In this document: positions 1 to 12,061 of the stretch, in pieces | How the letters are laid out: each line of letters opens with the position of its first letter | Numbering within the stretch: position 1 is the stretch's first letter | DNA from: Hybos culiciformis | Lineage: Eukaryota; Arthropoda; Insecta; Diptera; Hybotidae | Assembly: GCA_964007475.1 (NCBI GenBank) | Contig: OZ023273.1 | Span: 143,193,308 to 143,257,307 of the forward strand | Direction of reading: 5' to 3' | Length of the DNA: 64,000 nucleotides | The notes under the pieces: model-generated | Databases searched by the model: none | Seen by the model: the letters and a program-made list of their open reading frames with translations, nothing else | Told to the model about the DNA's origin: nothing | Position numbers and translations under genes: made by a program

Positions 1-2070
1 ATATAAAATTTAATGTAATTTAATTTTCTTGAAATAATTTATCAAACCATCAAAAGAAAAGTTTTAAAAAAAAAGTTTTTCTTTCTATAAAATTTATTTT
101 TTTATTTCTTTAAGAAATAGGTATGTATATTATGTACACACAATGTAGGTATGTATTTAATACCTATAGCATTTTTACAAAAGGGGAATTCCCTTCGCTA
201 ATCGAAACAGGTGTCAACAGTTTTAAAAAATGTTATTTTGTCGTCACTGTTCACAAATTTTATGCTAATAAGCGCATAATTTTATTAATGCTTTTCTGTC
301 TGGAAAAGTAAAATTGGTTTTTGGGGTAGAATTTTTTTTTTGTTTCGTCTCTATTTTGAAAACATTAAAATTATATTATAGAATTTTTTTATTTTAAGTT
401 TTTAAAGTTTCTTATTTTATTTTATTTTATTTTTTTTTTCATTCATGAAAAATTTATTTAAAAGATATTTGCGTATTTTATTGCCTACGTATCTTAGGTT
501 TAATTTTATTTTTCTTCGTTCGGTGAGAAAATAAAAAAAAATATATACCTAAAATTTTAAAGTTTCTGAATACTTTAAAAGTTAATTTAATCTAGTGAGT
601 ATTTAATTGTTAAAATGATAATAAATTACATTTTAGCATTAAAATTTTAACTAAATTTTTATATGAAAGTAGTTTTTATGCGTATTGTAAATTATAATTA
701 TTATTAACATATAATTATGTATATCCGGTTATTGAGCTTTTATTATGAAAGACGAAGTTTAATCATATTTAAATAAATAAATATTGATTGAGGCCGGTTC
801 ATCTAAAGTTTCTATAAAATGTCAATAAAGCGGTTGAACAATAATTCCAAAAATAGGTGCCTTCGTAAGCCAATTCAAACACATCAAGTTAATAAAAAGT
901 TTGTTAGCAATCAAGTTAACTTAACATTGAGTAGTATCTATCTAGTCATATTTTTTTTTAGATTTTATTGTATCATAAAAACTTTCAAACACTGACGACA
1001 GTCGACTGTCGTCTTAGAATCTAAGATATCGACAACACAGAATATAGAAAAATTTAAAAACAAGAAAAATTATTTCAAGTCGGAATCTTCTGAATATTTA
1101 AAAATAAAAATATTTTAATCTTTACAATCTTTAATCTTTAATCAATTCAATTTTTTCCTATTTTATATATTAGATATTTAATAGGTAAATTTTTTGCTGC
1201 AATGAAATTACTTTATTTAAATTTTCCTTTTAAATTCGCCTTTGTTTATGCAAGAAAAAAAAATGTCCTCTTTTAATTTTGAGCATTTTTATACTAGTTT
1301 TCATTCATAAAAAGAAAAACTTTATAATCTTTATTGGAATTTTAGTAAAAAAAAAAACATGAATAAAAAATTGTAAATTTAAATTCAAGATTAATGCGCT
1401 CACTTTTTTCATTTTTTGTTAAAATAGATACTTTAATAGGAAACTACACATTTCTTATATGTATATATGTTAATTTTTTGTTGGAAAATTATATTCAATA
1501 AATTATTCGGCCTGCACCTGACGATAAAAAAATATCCAATTTTTTTTCTTGTATAAATTTTAAAAGAACACATTAAAAAAAAAATTTTTCTTTATTGCAT
1601 TTTAAAGAAAATATATTTGTTAAATGATAAGACAATGAACATAATATGTACGATTTATATAAAATGCATCTATATCCAAATGAAAATTTTGTTTAAATAA
1701 ATTTTTATTTTATATTATTTGCATTTTTCTTTAGGAAAGAAAAAAATGTTTTTGTATAAAAAAAAAATCTAAAAAACTTTTTGGTTTATTTGGAGAGAAA
1801 AATGTTGGCAATAAAAGTTTATTTTTTTAGATTACTTATATACCCATTGGATATAGAACTCTGGATAATGAATACCGCCGCCTTAAACTAAAAACAGTAA
1901 GACAAAAAAATCAAAAAAGGATTTAGAAAAGAAAAATTATATCAGCTTCGAAGCACAAATGTATGTAAAATAATTTAATTGAATTTAAATTAAAATTGTT
2001 ATCGAATTTTGATAACAATTTGCAGATAATTAATTGCTATAAATAAATATACATACATAACTATGTAACC
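1..2070. other. AT-rich non-coding stretch
   Basis: No convincing coding region is visible. The DNA is dominated by A/T runs. The only notable structure is a perfect palindrome at 994-1013, listed separately. The slightly more complex part at 780-940 has no recognisable coding or transposon signature. Confidence 0.6.
994..1026. repeat. Perfect 20-bp palindrome plus adjacent small hairpin
   Basis: GACGACAGTCGACTGTCGTC (994-1013) is identical to its own reverse complement, centred on a SalI-like GTCGAC. It runs into a second small inverted repeat, TCTTAG-AAT-CTAAGA (1012-1026). Two stacked dyads of this GC content stand out in a region otherwise almost pure A/T. It could be a dimeric protein-binding site, the core of an old foldback element, or chance. 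No function can be assigned. Confidence 0.7.
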
Positions 2071-3571
2071 TGCCATTTACACAGGATGTTTTCGAAGATT
2101 AAAATGAAGATTTTTTTTAAATGTATTTTCGTAAAAATCTTCGAAATAATTTTCACTGTCCAGATTAAAATCTAGATTTTAGTTTGGATTAATTTTTTTT
2201 TTTTGAATAAAACTATTTAAATTTTGATTTTGATTTTAAATTTATATATTAAAAAAATTAAATAAATCAAAAAAATTTTTTTTTTGTTTTCAGTTTTTCA
2301 TTTATTTATTTTTTTATCTTTCATATTTCTATTTTAAAAATTTTTATTTCCATTTTTTTTTTTGACAGAAAATAATAAACATTTTTAGCAAGATTTTTAG
2401 TCCAGCTAAAATCAAAATTTTTTCGTTTTATACAACTTTTACACACACAGTCAAAAAAATTTTTCATTTTAAGGTCAATTCACACATATCAGTCACGTCA
2501 AGTCACCGTCACGTCACCGGCACGTCATTTCAGTCAAAAAAAATATCTTTCCTTGTAATTTAAATGAACTGTATACGAGCCCTGCATCATAAGACCTCAT
2601 ACGGGTTTTTTTTTTGAGTTTGTTCTACTTTTTTCCAGTTTTCTCCAGTTTTGTATTTTTTTCGTTTAAACCAACCTTTTTTAGGAGTTTTTGGTCTTTA
2701 TAAAAAAAAATTTTTTTTAAGTTAAATTTTGAGAAAAAAATTATTTTCCAAAAGTCTACTTTTTCAACTTTTTTTATGGGCATCGCAGAAATTTTCGAAA
2801 GATGCATTTTGAAGGGCATTTGGAAGTAGTTAATTTTAGCTTTTTGGGTTTTGTCGATAAAATAAAGGAGAGAGTCAAAAAACGCCTTTGAAAATCCAAA
2901 AAAAAGGTCAAAAACGCGAAAAACAGCAATTTTGGCCTGTTTTTTCGAATTTCAAAGGCGTTTTTTGGCTCTCCTTTATTTTATCGACAAAACCCAAAAA
3001 GCTAAAATTAACTACTCCCAAATGCCCTTCAAAATGCATCTTTCGAAAATTTCTGCGATGCCCATAAAAAAAGTTGAAAAAGTAGACTTTTGGAAAATAA
3101 TTTTTTTCTCAAAATTTAACTTAAAAAAAATTTTTTTTATAAAGACCAAAACTCCTAAAAAAGGTTGGTTTAAACGAAAAAAATACAAAACTGGAGAAAA
3201 CTCGAAAAAAGTAGAACAAACTCAAAAAAAAAATCCCGTACGAGGTCTTATGATGCAGGGCTCGTAAACCCATCCGGCGCCGTCACGTCACCGAACCATC
3301 AGTCGTCCCACCGTCAACGAGCCGTCAAAATTAAATTCCGACGATATATTTTTTTTTTGACTGACGGCATTTTTGAAATTGAAAGCAAAACAAACAAAAC
3401 AAAGTTTTTATTTTTTATTTTGTATTTAAAAAAACGGGACGGAACGGTGACGTGACTGAAGTGTGTAGACACAGGTCAAGATATTGACGGATACTTGACG
3501 GTGACGGAACGGAGACGGAACTTTGACGTGACTGATATGTGTGAATTCGAAAACATCCTGTGTAAATGGCA
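2071..3571. mobile_element. Composite foldback / TIR DNA transposon remnant, non-autonomous
   Basis: The outer ends are exact 26-bp inverted repeats, 2071-2096 and 3546-3571, starting TGCCATTTACACAGGATG. A second exact 24-bp inverted pair lies at 2477-2500 and 3524-3547, starting AATTCACACATATCAGTC. On the right the two repeats join directly (overlapping at 3546-3547), whereas on the left they are 380 bp apart. This suggests one approximately 48-bp terminal repeat whose left copy was split by an insertion at about 2097-2476. Inside are clusters of CGTCAC/GTGACG subrepeats (2491-2535, 3281-3330, 3430-3530), typical of subterminal transposase-binding repeats. The centre is a TA-flanked palindrome, listed separately. 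No transposase frame is present. No clear target-site duplication is visible at the outer ends, so the superfamily is not assigned. Confidence 0.75.
2576..3264. mobile_element. TA-flanked 689-bp palindromic MITE nested in the larger element
   Basis: The left arm (2576-2893) and right arm (about 2950-3264) are near-perfect reverse complements separated by a loop of about 55 bp. The ends read CGAGCCCTGCATCATAAGAC and its complement, each bordered by TA (2574-2575 and 3265-3266), as expected for Tc1/mariner-type insertion. Near-identical short reading frames occur on opposite strands in the two arms. They are a consequence of the palindrome, not genes. Few mismatches separate the arms, which argues for a fairly recent origin or for gene conversion between arms. 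Confidence 0.75.
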
Positions 3572-4684
3572 AGTAAATTATTTACCTACATACATAGTTT
3601 ATTATAAGCTATTTTTCTGTAAAAATATATGAATTTTTATGACAGGTATAATAATTGACAAGTTTTATTTATAACGTATTTAGGAGATTATCATTATTGT
3701 TCAAACATTATTGTTCCGATTATTTTAAACAAATAAATAAAACCGTTCAATCGTTTATTTGTTTTTTTTTTTTTAATTATAAATTGCAAAAGTTTCAAAT
3801 AAAAAAAATAACAATAAAAATAAAGCAAAGTAATAAATAGTTTTTTTTTTTTTAAAAGAAACTTTACTTTTAGTCAAGGTGAAAGTGAACGAGATTTCGC
3901 ATATTTTGGCAATCAAATTTTATAAGTTCATTAATTATTAGAATTTTTGCGGTAGACGATACGGACGTACTGGCATTACATCATTTTTGATGTAAAACAG
4001 GCTAAAAACAAGAAGAGCCTTTAATTTTCTAATAAGTTTTTGAATTTTTTTTCAATTTATGACATTTTTTTAACTTGAATTAGATACTTAGGTTCTACTT
4101 TTTAACACAAGTAACTAAGAACGGCTATTTACTAATAAAAATAAAATATGCTTAAATAATACAATTTAATGTAACAAAGAGATAAGAAAAAATATCATTT
4201 CAAAAATTGATTTTACTTTTTTATCATTGTAGGAAGAAGTTCTGAGAGTTCTTAGTTCTACATTTCTTATACCAAATAAATTTCACTAGCTTGATTTTTA
4301 TAATCTTTTAATTACATTTTTAATAAAATAAAATTAAACTTAGATTTGAATTAATTCACACAAAAAAGAATTAACTTTAATCTAGTAAATTCTATGAAAA
4401 ACATACTAACGACTTTTCCTCTCGGATGTGTTAATTTATATTATTTTTTTTTATATTACTAATGTGGTAGTTACCTAACTATACTTATGGTATTTACTGT
4501 GCTTTACTTATATTTTTATAATTATAATATTTTTGGATATTCCCTAGTTTTTAGTATCACAAAACCACTGTTCTTTTGTTAAATTGAATTTAGTTTTTTT
4601 TTAGTCAAGATGTTACGATGAACCGGGCGGCGTCAATCAATATTGATTATTTTAAATAAAAAAACTAACAAGTTAAAAAAAAAA
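3572..4684. other. AT-rich non-coding stretch
   Basis: No gene is recognised. The last 100 bases, around 4607-4640, include a short GC-rich patch (ACCGGGCGGCGTC) just upstream of the broken gene-like frame and could be its leader. Confidence 0.5.
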
Positions 4685-5282
4685 ATGTCGTACATTAATT
4701 TCGCCGACAATAATAATAATTTTTTGATTTTAAAACGATTGAAATGGTATGAAATTGTAGAGGTTTTAGATATTTTGTCTGCATTACAAGAAAAATTGGA
4801 AGAACGTAATTCGATTTTGCCCATTGGCATATTTTTCAATAAAGTTAAACAACATATTGAATTGATGTCAAAGTGACCTTCTACAATATTTAGTAAAACT
4901 AAAAGGTTTCCATGCAACGGCATGTACATCCGTGAATCCGGCACGGGGGATCCAGTTTTTGAATTAAAATTAAAATTAAAAATAGCGGGGGACAAATCCT
5001 GTAGTTATTCTACATTATTGAGTTTAATTTATGATTGTCGAAAAAGACTTCTTGAAATGTATGATGAAAATATGTATTTAGACAGAAAAAAATTCGAAAC
5101 TTTATATGATTTAATTTGGGAAGAAAATATAAAAAAATAGAAACAATCTCCAACGACGTTTTATTAAAAAGAGATATTAGGCAGACTGTGTGGTGTTTTT
5201 TTATACAGGTAAAATCGGTAAGAAAGAAAATATTTTATTCTGTCGGTATTGAAAAAATTAACTTTTTTTTTTACAGGTGTGA
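4685..5282 (+). pseudogene. Unrecognised gene-like frame broken by a stop and a frameshift
   Basis: I do not recognise the family. From the ATG at 4685 a frame runs 63 codons to an in-frame TGA (4874-4876). It continues in the same frame for 87 more codons to a TAG at 5138-5140, then shifts by one at a run of seven A's (5131-5137) into a further coding-like frame. One extra A would remove the TAG and extend the frame to a good splice donor (CAG/GTAAAA, exon end 5208). A typical 68-bp intron follows (5209-5276, poly-T then ACAG), and the next exon hits TGA at 5280-5282. The residues look like a globular, mostly helical protein: mixed charged and hydrophobic, for example ILKRLKWYEIVEVLDILSAL and YDCRKRLLEMYDEN. 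Ordinary junk frames here are Lys/Asn/Phe/Ile homopolymer-like. It is either a recently decayed gene, a gene with unrecognised short introns over the stops, or assembly errors. An intron in it argues against a processed retrocopy. Confidence 0.45.
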
Positions 5283-8200
5283 ATTAATGGATGGAATTCC
5301 CAATAAATGAATTAATAGCACTTAAATAATTATTTCAAGCGAGGCAAAAATATCTTAAGTTATTTTTTTTTGTAATTCTTACATTCAGTTTCATTCTTAT
5401 ATATTTGTGAAAAAATTTAATTCAATTAATGTTTTTTATAAGTAAGTTCTTCATGAAATATTGATTTCTGTTTATTAATTATTGTAAAGGAAATTGTAAG
5501 TTGAAAATTTTAATATAAAAAATATTACAAACAAAATGACTTACCTTTAGCTTTCTTAGGACTAAAGATATGATAGAACTTATCGCATCTACAGAGTTAA
5601 AAAGCTGAAAAATCGCAATTTCAGTTAAACTAAAATAATCTATTTTAGAACTACAGTGTATTGCAGTACAAATGAAAACGTTATATAAATAGAAGTTAAC
5701 GTAAGATAGATTTTTAAAAATAGATGGTTGATATTTTTATCAAACGATAGATAGCCTAATAAAAACTGCAAAAAATATTCATGTAGATCAGATTCATATT
5801 TGAACAAAATTTCAATTATTTATTTTTTATCTGTGAACATGATACTTATCATTGAAAAAAATATGGTGAACTTACTTTGTTTCTTTTAATATTCAAGATA
5901 TTTTATCAGGATGATTAATTAAACATCAAAATAATTCCCTATATGGTTCTAGTGCCTAAAAAAATTTTAATAAAGCAAACTAAAGGTGATAAATTAAAAA
6001 GAAAATTGTCATTATTCGTTGGTTTATGCGAAAGGTATTATTGCCATAATTTTAAAAACAAGACAATATAATAATAATAATAAAACCTATTATGCTGACT
6101 ATACATGACTCTACATACATACTATTAAAATATAATATTCTTATTTCGTGTATACAGAAGTAATTTAATGAATGTCCCTTTTTTAAAGGAAAAAAAAAAT
6201 TTATCTCAAAAGCCCAGACATTTTAATTGCCTTTTATGATTTGTAGAGTTTTGCTTTTTAATGCTTTATGAATATAACATAATATATAATTTTTAACTAG
6301 ACAAACTTATACATTTTCATTAAATTTATCTATTTATCCCTACTTAAAAAAGGACCTAAACAAATATTTTGAAAAAAAAAATTGGTATATATGGTACATT
6401 AAACCTTTAAAAAAAAAACGTTTAGAATAGAAATTCATAATCATTTTTATAGCTTTTATTTTTTTATTCGATATAGACGAGTCATTCATGAAAATTTTCA
6501 ATAATTTTTTTTTCAGGTAGAAAATCAATAGATCTACAATATTTAGTTCGAAGATCGAATACGTATAATAAAAAATTAAAATTTCCATTTTGTACTAAAC
6601 TAAGAAGTATTACTTTTTCTAGCCTTAAATGCATAGTTGTGAATTAGTGAGTATTTCTTGAAAATATATCTTAATTTAAAATTTTTAAAAATACAATCTC
6701 GGTTGCATTGGCCCAAATGGCTGAAACTTGAAATTGGAGGAAAACCATTTAACTTCGATTTTTGTCGCCATATGTACCAAATAATCCTTCGAATATCTTT
6801 CATAATATAACATTAAATTTTAATTAGATTAAACCAGGAATAACTAATAATGTAAAAAATTAACGAAATTGAGACATACTTTCATATAGGCATAAGTGGA
6901 ATAACGTGGGATCGACTATACGGAAATGCAAAAAAATTTGACTGTAATTGTAATTACAATTGATTGAAAGTTAATATTTGGCTGTATTTCTATTTAAGTG
7001 AGTTTTTATTTTGTTTAATTGAATTGGTAAAATGGGGATGCAGAAAAATAAATATAATATACCTGTAGTCAAATGTACTTACAATTCAATGAAATATAGT
7101 CAACAAATGTACCGCTCCCAGTCGAATACTAAGTAAGTGAGTAGGTGGTAAGTACCTCAAATCTTCCATATTTAAAGGAAAATTATTAGATTCTTTAGAG
7201 TTTAATGAGGGTCATTAAACTGAAAATAAATTGAAAAAAAAAATCTATATCATAGAAAAAAAAAACGTTCACTAGAATCTATATGTAATAATAGCTAATG
7301 TCATTAGAGTGGTTAAAAATAAATTATTTAAATTTATTCGTATAAAAAAATAAAGAAAAGAATATAAGAAAATATTTATATTTTTTTTTGGCCAACATAA
7401 AATAACTCAATAAAATAACGTACCAAAAAAAACAATATATACTTATATATATATTTATTTCGTATTGAGTTATGTTAAAAAACCATTAGCATTTCATATA
7501 CATCAAAAAATAAAAACTGTTTCAGAACCTCCTATCACGTATTGACTTCAAATCCCATGAAAAAAAAAATGCTAATCCATTTTTGGTTATTTTTATTTAT
7601 AAAAAAAAAATACCAACATAATATCGATAGGATGAGGAAAAAAAAAAGTGCTGCAAATATTATGCATCCCCAGGGATGTCAAATAAGCTTTTTTTATGCT
7701 TCAAGAAAACAAAAGAAAGTTTATGTTCACCATTTCTTTTCTTTCTTTTTTTGCTCTCCTTGTGCCTAAGAGGGAAAACACAACTCTTTTTTGTTTGATT
7801 TTCTTTTTTAACTTTTTTTTTTTGATTTGTTTTGTTTTTCTTAACAAATATTTGGCTAAGGTGAGGAATATATTTTCGGGAATAATGTAAAAATATTATT
7901 ATTATTATTATTTTTTCAGTTATTAACAAGAAAAATTAAACCAAAGGGCTCTTTTCGATATATTAGAGGGAAGTAAAATAGAATTGCGAACGACTTTCAG
8001 TTCGCTCAACTTAGTACTAAAAATTATGTGGGAAGAGACTTTCCAGAATAAGAATGTTACACGATTACAATGAATGCAATCAACGATATCAGAATTTCAT
8101 GTTAAAAATATTCTTTTGAGGTTTAAAAAAGCTTCCAGAAGGTATATAGAATAATCAGTGTAATCGATACTAAACCATGTATATTGATTCTATTGAAAAA

Positions 8201-11200
8201 TATTCAAAAATTAGTTACTTAAATACCTATATATGTATGAACGAAATATTCTTATCACTGGATAGATTGAATTTGATAATTTTACCTACTAGCTATACAT
8301 ACATACATACATAAATATGTATTTATAAAAATTATATATCGCTCGCATTATGTCCTTGGGATATAATAATAGATAAAAAGGATATCCGATAAAAAAAAAC
8401 ACAAAATATTTATATTTTCTTGATAACTTTTAGTATTTCAAAAAGAGAAAAAAAAAATGAAAGTGCCTTATAAAACTATATTATTTAGATATATGTATAT
8501 TATATATAATATATGCATGTAGTTATTTAACCAAAAAAATAAACATTATTTCTTTAATCTGATATTAAAGTTTTATGTTCCATAGAGTCCTTAGGGATAT
8601 ATATGTTTTAATAGTTCAGAAAAAGATTGATGTCTTAACGAATAAAATTTCAGATAGATATTTTTATTCAATATAATTTATTTTTTTGGGTTGATTTTGG
8701 GTTTCACTTTAATTTCTATATAAAAATAATGATTGGTATTTAAATCATATTATATTTTTTTTGAACTTGAAAAAAAAAGAAAAATAGAAATTTTATATTT
8801 TATATAATGTACATATATTATAATTATAGTATTTTGAGTTTAGTAGGTACATTTGAAATAAAATACAATATTTACAATATTACATTTTACATTTGAAATA
8901 AAAATAAATTTATAAAATAATGCATAACCTACTAGTAGTAAGTCGTAAGTGTCAGTTTATATATTATGGCTGATTAGAAATCAACAATACACCGACATTG
9001 TACTAGATATTTCGAAAAAATAAAAATAATCTAAAAGAAAAACAAAATTAAATGAGATAAAATTGTTGACCACATTATTGCTCGTATACATAATATTATA
9101 TTAGTTTTACTTACAGTAATTTCTAACTAACTAAGAAAATTTATGGTATTCAATATCTTTAGGTATATTATGTATCATTGACAATTTATAATTAAACCCA
9201 TTAATTTTTCATATAATGTATATTACATGTATACCATGCACATACAATTATATAGTTTATAATACCAATATTACATTTATAACTATATTATATTTTAGTT
9301 TTATGTCCACCTAAGTTTTAAAGGCTATTTAAAAAAAAAATTATTTATTAAAAAATGTCTATAATAATAATTACACATTTTTTTAATTACATTATGTTCC
9401 AATATTCTGTCATAACCTCCAAACTAATTGGATATCAAATGTGTGTTATGCTCTTATTAGAAGTGTTTTTTTTTTGCGTTTGATTCTAAATCAATCAAAA
9501 CAAAGCTCACATAATTTAGTAGTTGCTTTCATGTTGTATTATAATATGCATTATATAGTTAATTTAGCTCATTTAGACAAGGTAAACTCAATGAATAAGC
9601 GACCCAATAGGCTAGAATTGTCCATTTATAGAGATAAAAATACTTAATGGAATTCGGTGATTATGTTAAATTAAAGACTCACGAAGCTAAACATTTCTAT
9701 TTTGCCTGACAAATAATTAAATTAGCTAAAATTCCGTAAACAACATTAAGAGACTTTTCTTTTATATTCAATCTCAATTGAATATAATAATCGATATTTT
9801 TGACCATTGAAATTAAATTACCATAAAATTGAAATAAAAAAAATTTTCTATATACGAATAGAAACCTATATTTATATTTATTATTAATTCATAGATGTGT
9901 TATGTAATAGGTAATAAAAGTTGCAGTTAATAAAAATAATTTTATAAAAATAATATGTCAATTTCTAGTTTTCAGAAGCTTTCAACTGAATTTCGACTTT
10001 AGGTACCAACAACCACTTTTATTTAAACCTTGCTGCTGTTTCCTCAGTTTTTTTTTATACTTTCATTTCCTTATTTTTTTGCTCTTGTATACCTGAATAG
10101 ATGAAAAATTTTATTTGAAAGCAATTTTTAAAACAAAATTAATTCTTGTTAAAATTTAATATCTCTATACAAGTCTACACAATAAAAATATTGGCATAAT
10201 TATCATTATGCAGCGCATTATACAAATATACTAGGTGAACTTTATTCATAAACATATATATATTATATTCCAGGAGTAAAAATATTATTAAAGTTCTATA
10301 TAATTCATAAAATATATACATATATTATATTATTATATTATCCAAATCATAATTCAAAAATTGCTCAATTTTTGTTTTTGTGATAAAGTATAAGAACCAG
10401 AAGGACGTGTTTAACAATCGTGTAGAACAATTTCATGCATAATGAATGTTTTGAAGTTGTTTTTTTTTTTTTTGCTCCTTATTACTTTAACTATACCTTA
10501 AGCCTATAATACACAAAACACTATATACCTACGTAAATTATTTCCAACATAAAAACAAAAAAAAAAAAATTCCTTTTATTATTAGATATTTTTTATGCAT
10601 AATAAAATAATAATAATATAGTAAGGGCAACCATTATTGTTAAGAAAATTTTCATTAAATTGTAATTAGAAATGTTTTGGTATAATATGTATTTAGATTG
10701 CTTTGGTCCATTGTTTATTTAAAATTATTTTACTTGAAAGCTTATAAAAAAAGTATATATATTATCAACCTATATAGTTGACCCTTGTTAAGAATGAAAA
10801 ACTTGAAGTGATAAATTTGTCAGTTTGTTTAAGGTGACAATAAAATTGTATACATTTTATGACTCTATCATTTTAGAATTTTTATTATATTATACCTATA
10901 AATTCATTTAATTCACCCCAGTTCTGTGTGTCTTAATTTATTAGAAAAAGTTGTAGCCGAGAAATTTATAAAAAGATGCATCAAAGTTTATAATTATATG
11001 GCACACTATCTCTATCAGTTTAAGAAATTTAACGTTAATAACAACCAATATAAAAAGTATTTTATATTTAATTTTATCCACTTATTTGGTGTCCAGCTTT
11101 ATAATTGTTTTTCTTTTTATCTTGTGTGACTAATTAATTTTTTTGACAACCATGTTATACCTAAAAAAAACAAAAACTTATAAAAATGTTACTAAAAAAG

Positions 11201-11900
11201 AACCCCTCTGGAGTCTTTATGATTCAATCTCATGTCAAAAAAAATTTATTTAAGTAATTACAATACACAAAAAATCAATCAAATAGAGCGTGAAAATGGC
11301 TTATTTTCATTTTTTTTTTAATTCAAAATATTATAAATACCTACAAGTTATCCTTAGCTTCAGTTTGTTCACAAAAAAAAAAAATAAAAATAATAATAAT
11401 ATTAGACGTAAAAGTAATCAAAAGTCTAAAATTCTTAATATTAATAAAAAAAGTAAACACTTCAAGGATAATAAATTTTGATGTTTTTTTTTTATTAAGA
11501 AGACATCTTCAACAAAAAAAAAAAAAAGAATGAATGAATGAGCGTAAAAAATGATATGTGCGCTTTTAATGAAAATATATATATATATATCTATATATAG
11601 ATATGATTTCAGCGGGATTATCTTTTATTTTGGTTTCTGTTTTTCTTGGAAGAAAATTATTTATTCAGTAATTTTTTGGTATAAAACTTAATTTAAGATT
11701 TTCTAATATCTTCGAAATCCGAAAACTGGTAAAAATTGCAAACATGCCGATTTATTAATAATTATATATTACAGGACTTTGAATTCAAAGTTTGAAAATT
11801 TATTATGAACTTGCATACTTCAATATCAATAATAAATAAATGACCAAACTCAAATTTATGCACAAACCTCACAAATTATTTGCATAAGCGAAAATTATCT
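5283..11900. other. AT-rich non-coding stretch
   Basis: No supported gene. All open frames here are short, compositionally biased (Lys, Asn, Ile, Phe), lack splice-consistent partners and resemble no known family. Minor structure: a small GCGAAC/GTTCGC hairpin at about 7986-8005, an ATT run near 7895-7912, and an AT dyad near 11575-11605. Confidence 0.6.
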
Positions 11901-12061
11901 GATTACAGTGTTTGTAAAAAGCACAAAATTCTGTGTGAGACAAACTGCCCCAAACTCGGTTGCACAAACAAATTGATACAAAATTATTACGATTACACTA
12001 TTTGTATAAGTTTTATGTAGATCTTACACAAATATTTGTGCATTGCACAAACAGTGTAATC
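11901..12061. mobile_element. Small inverted-repeat element (possible MITE)
   Basis: The ends GATTACAGTGTTTGT (11901-11915) and ACAAACAGTGTAATC (12047-12061) are inverted repeats with one mismatch. The interior carries further CACAAA/TTTGTG and GATTACACTATTTGT copies, consistent with subterminal repeats. At 161 bp with no coding capacity it looks like a degenerate MITE. No target-site duplication is obvious, so this is tentative. Confidence 0.45.

Noticed and set aside
2625..3267. Two similar protein-like frames on opposite strands (shared MPFKMHLSKISAMPIKKVEK)
   Set aside because: They are the same sequence read from the two arms of a palindromic element, with no family resemblance; not genes.
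4633..4995. 120-codon minus-strand frame
   Set aside because: Antisense shadow of the plus-strand gene-like frame, which has the better composition and splice signals.
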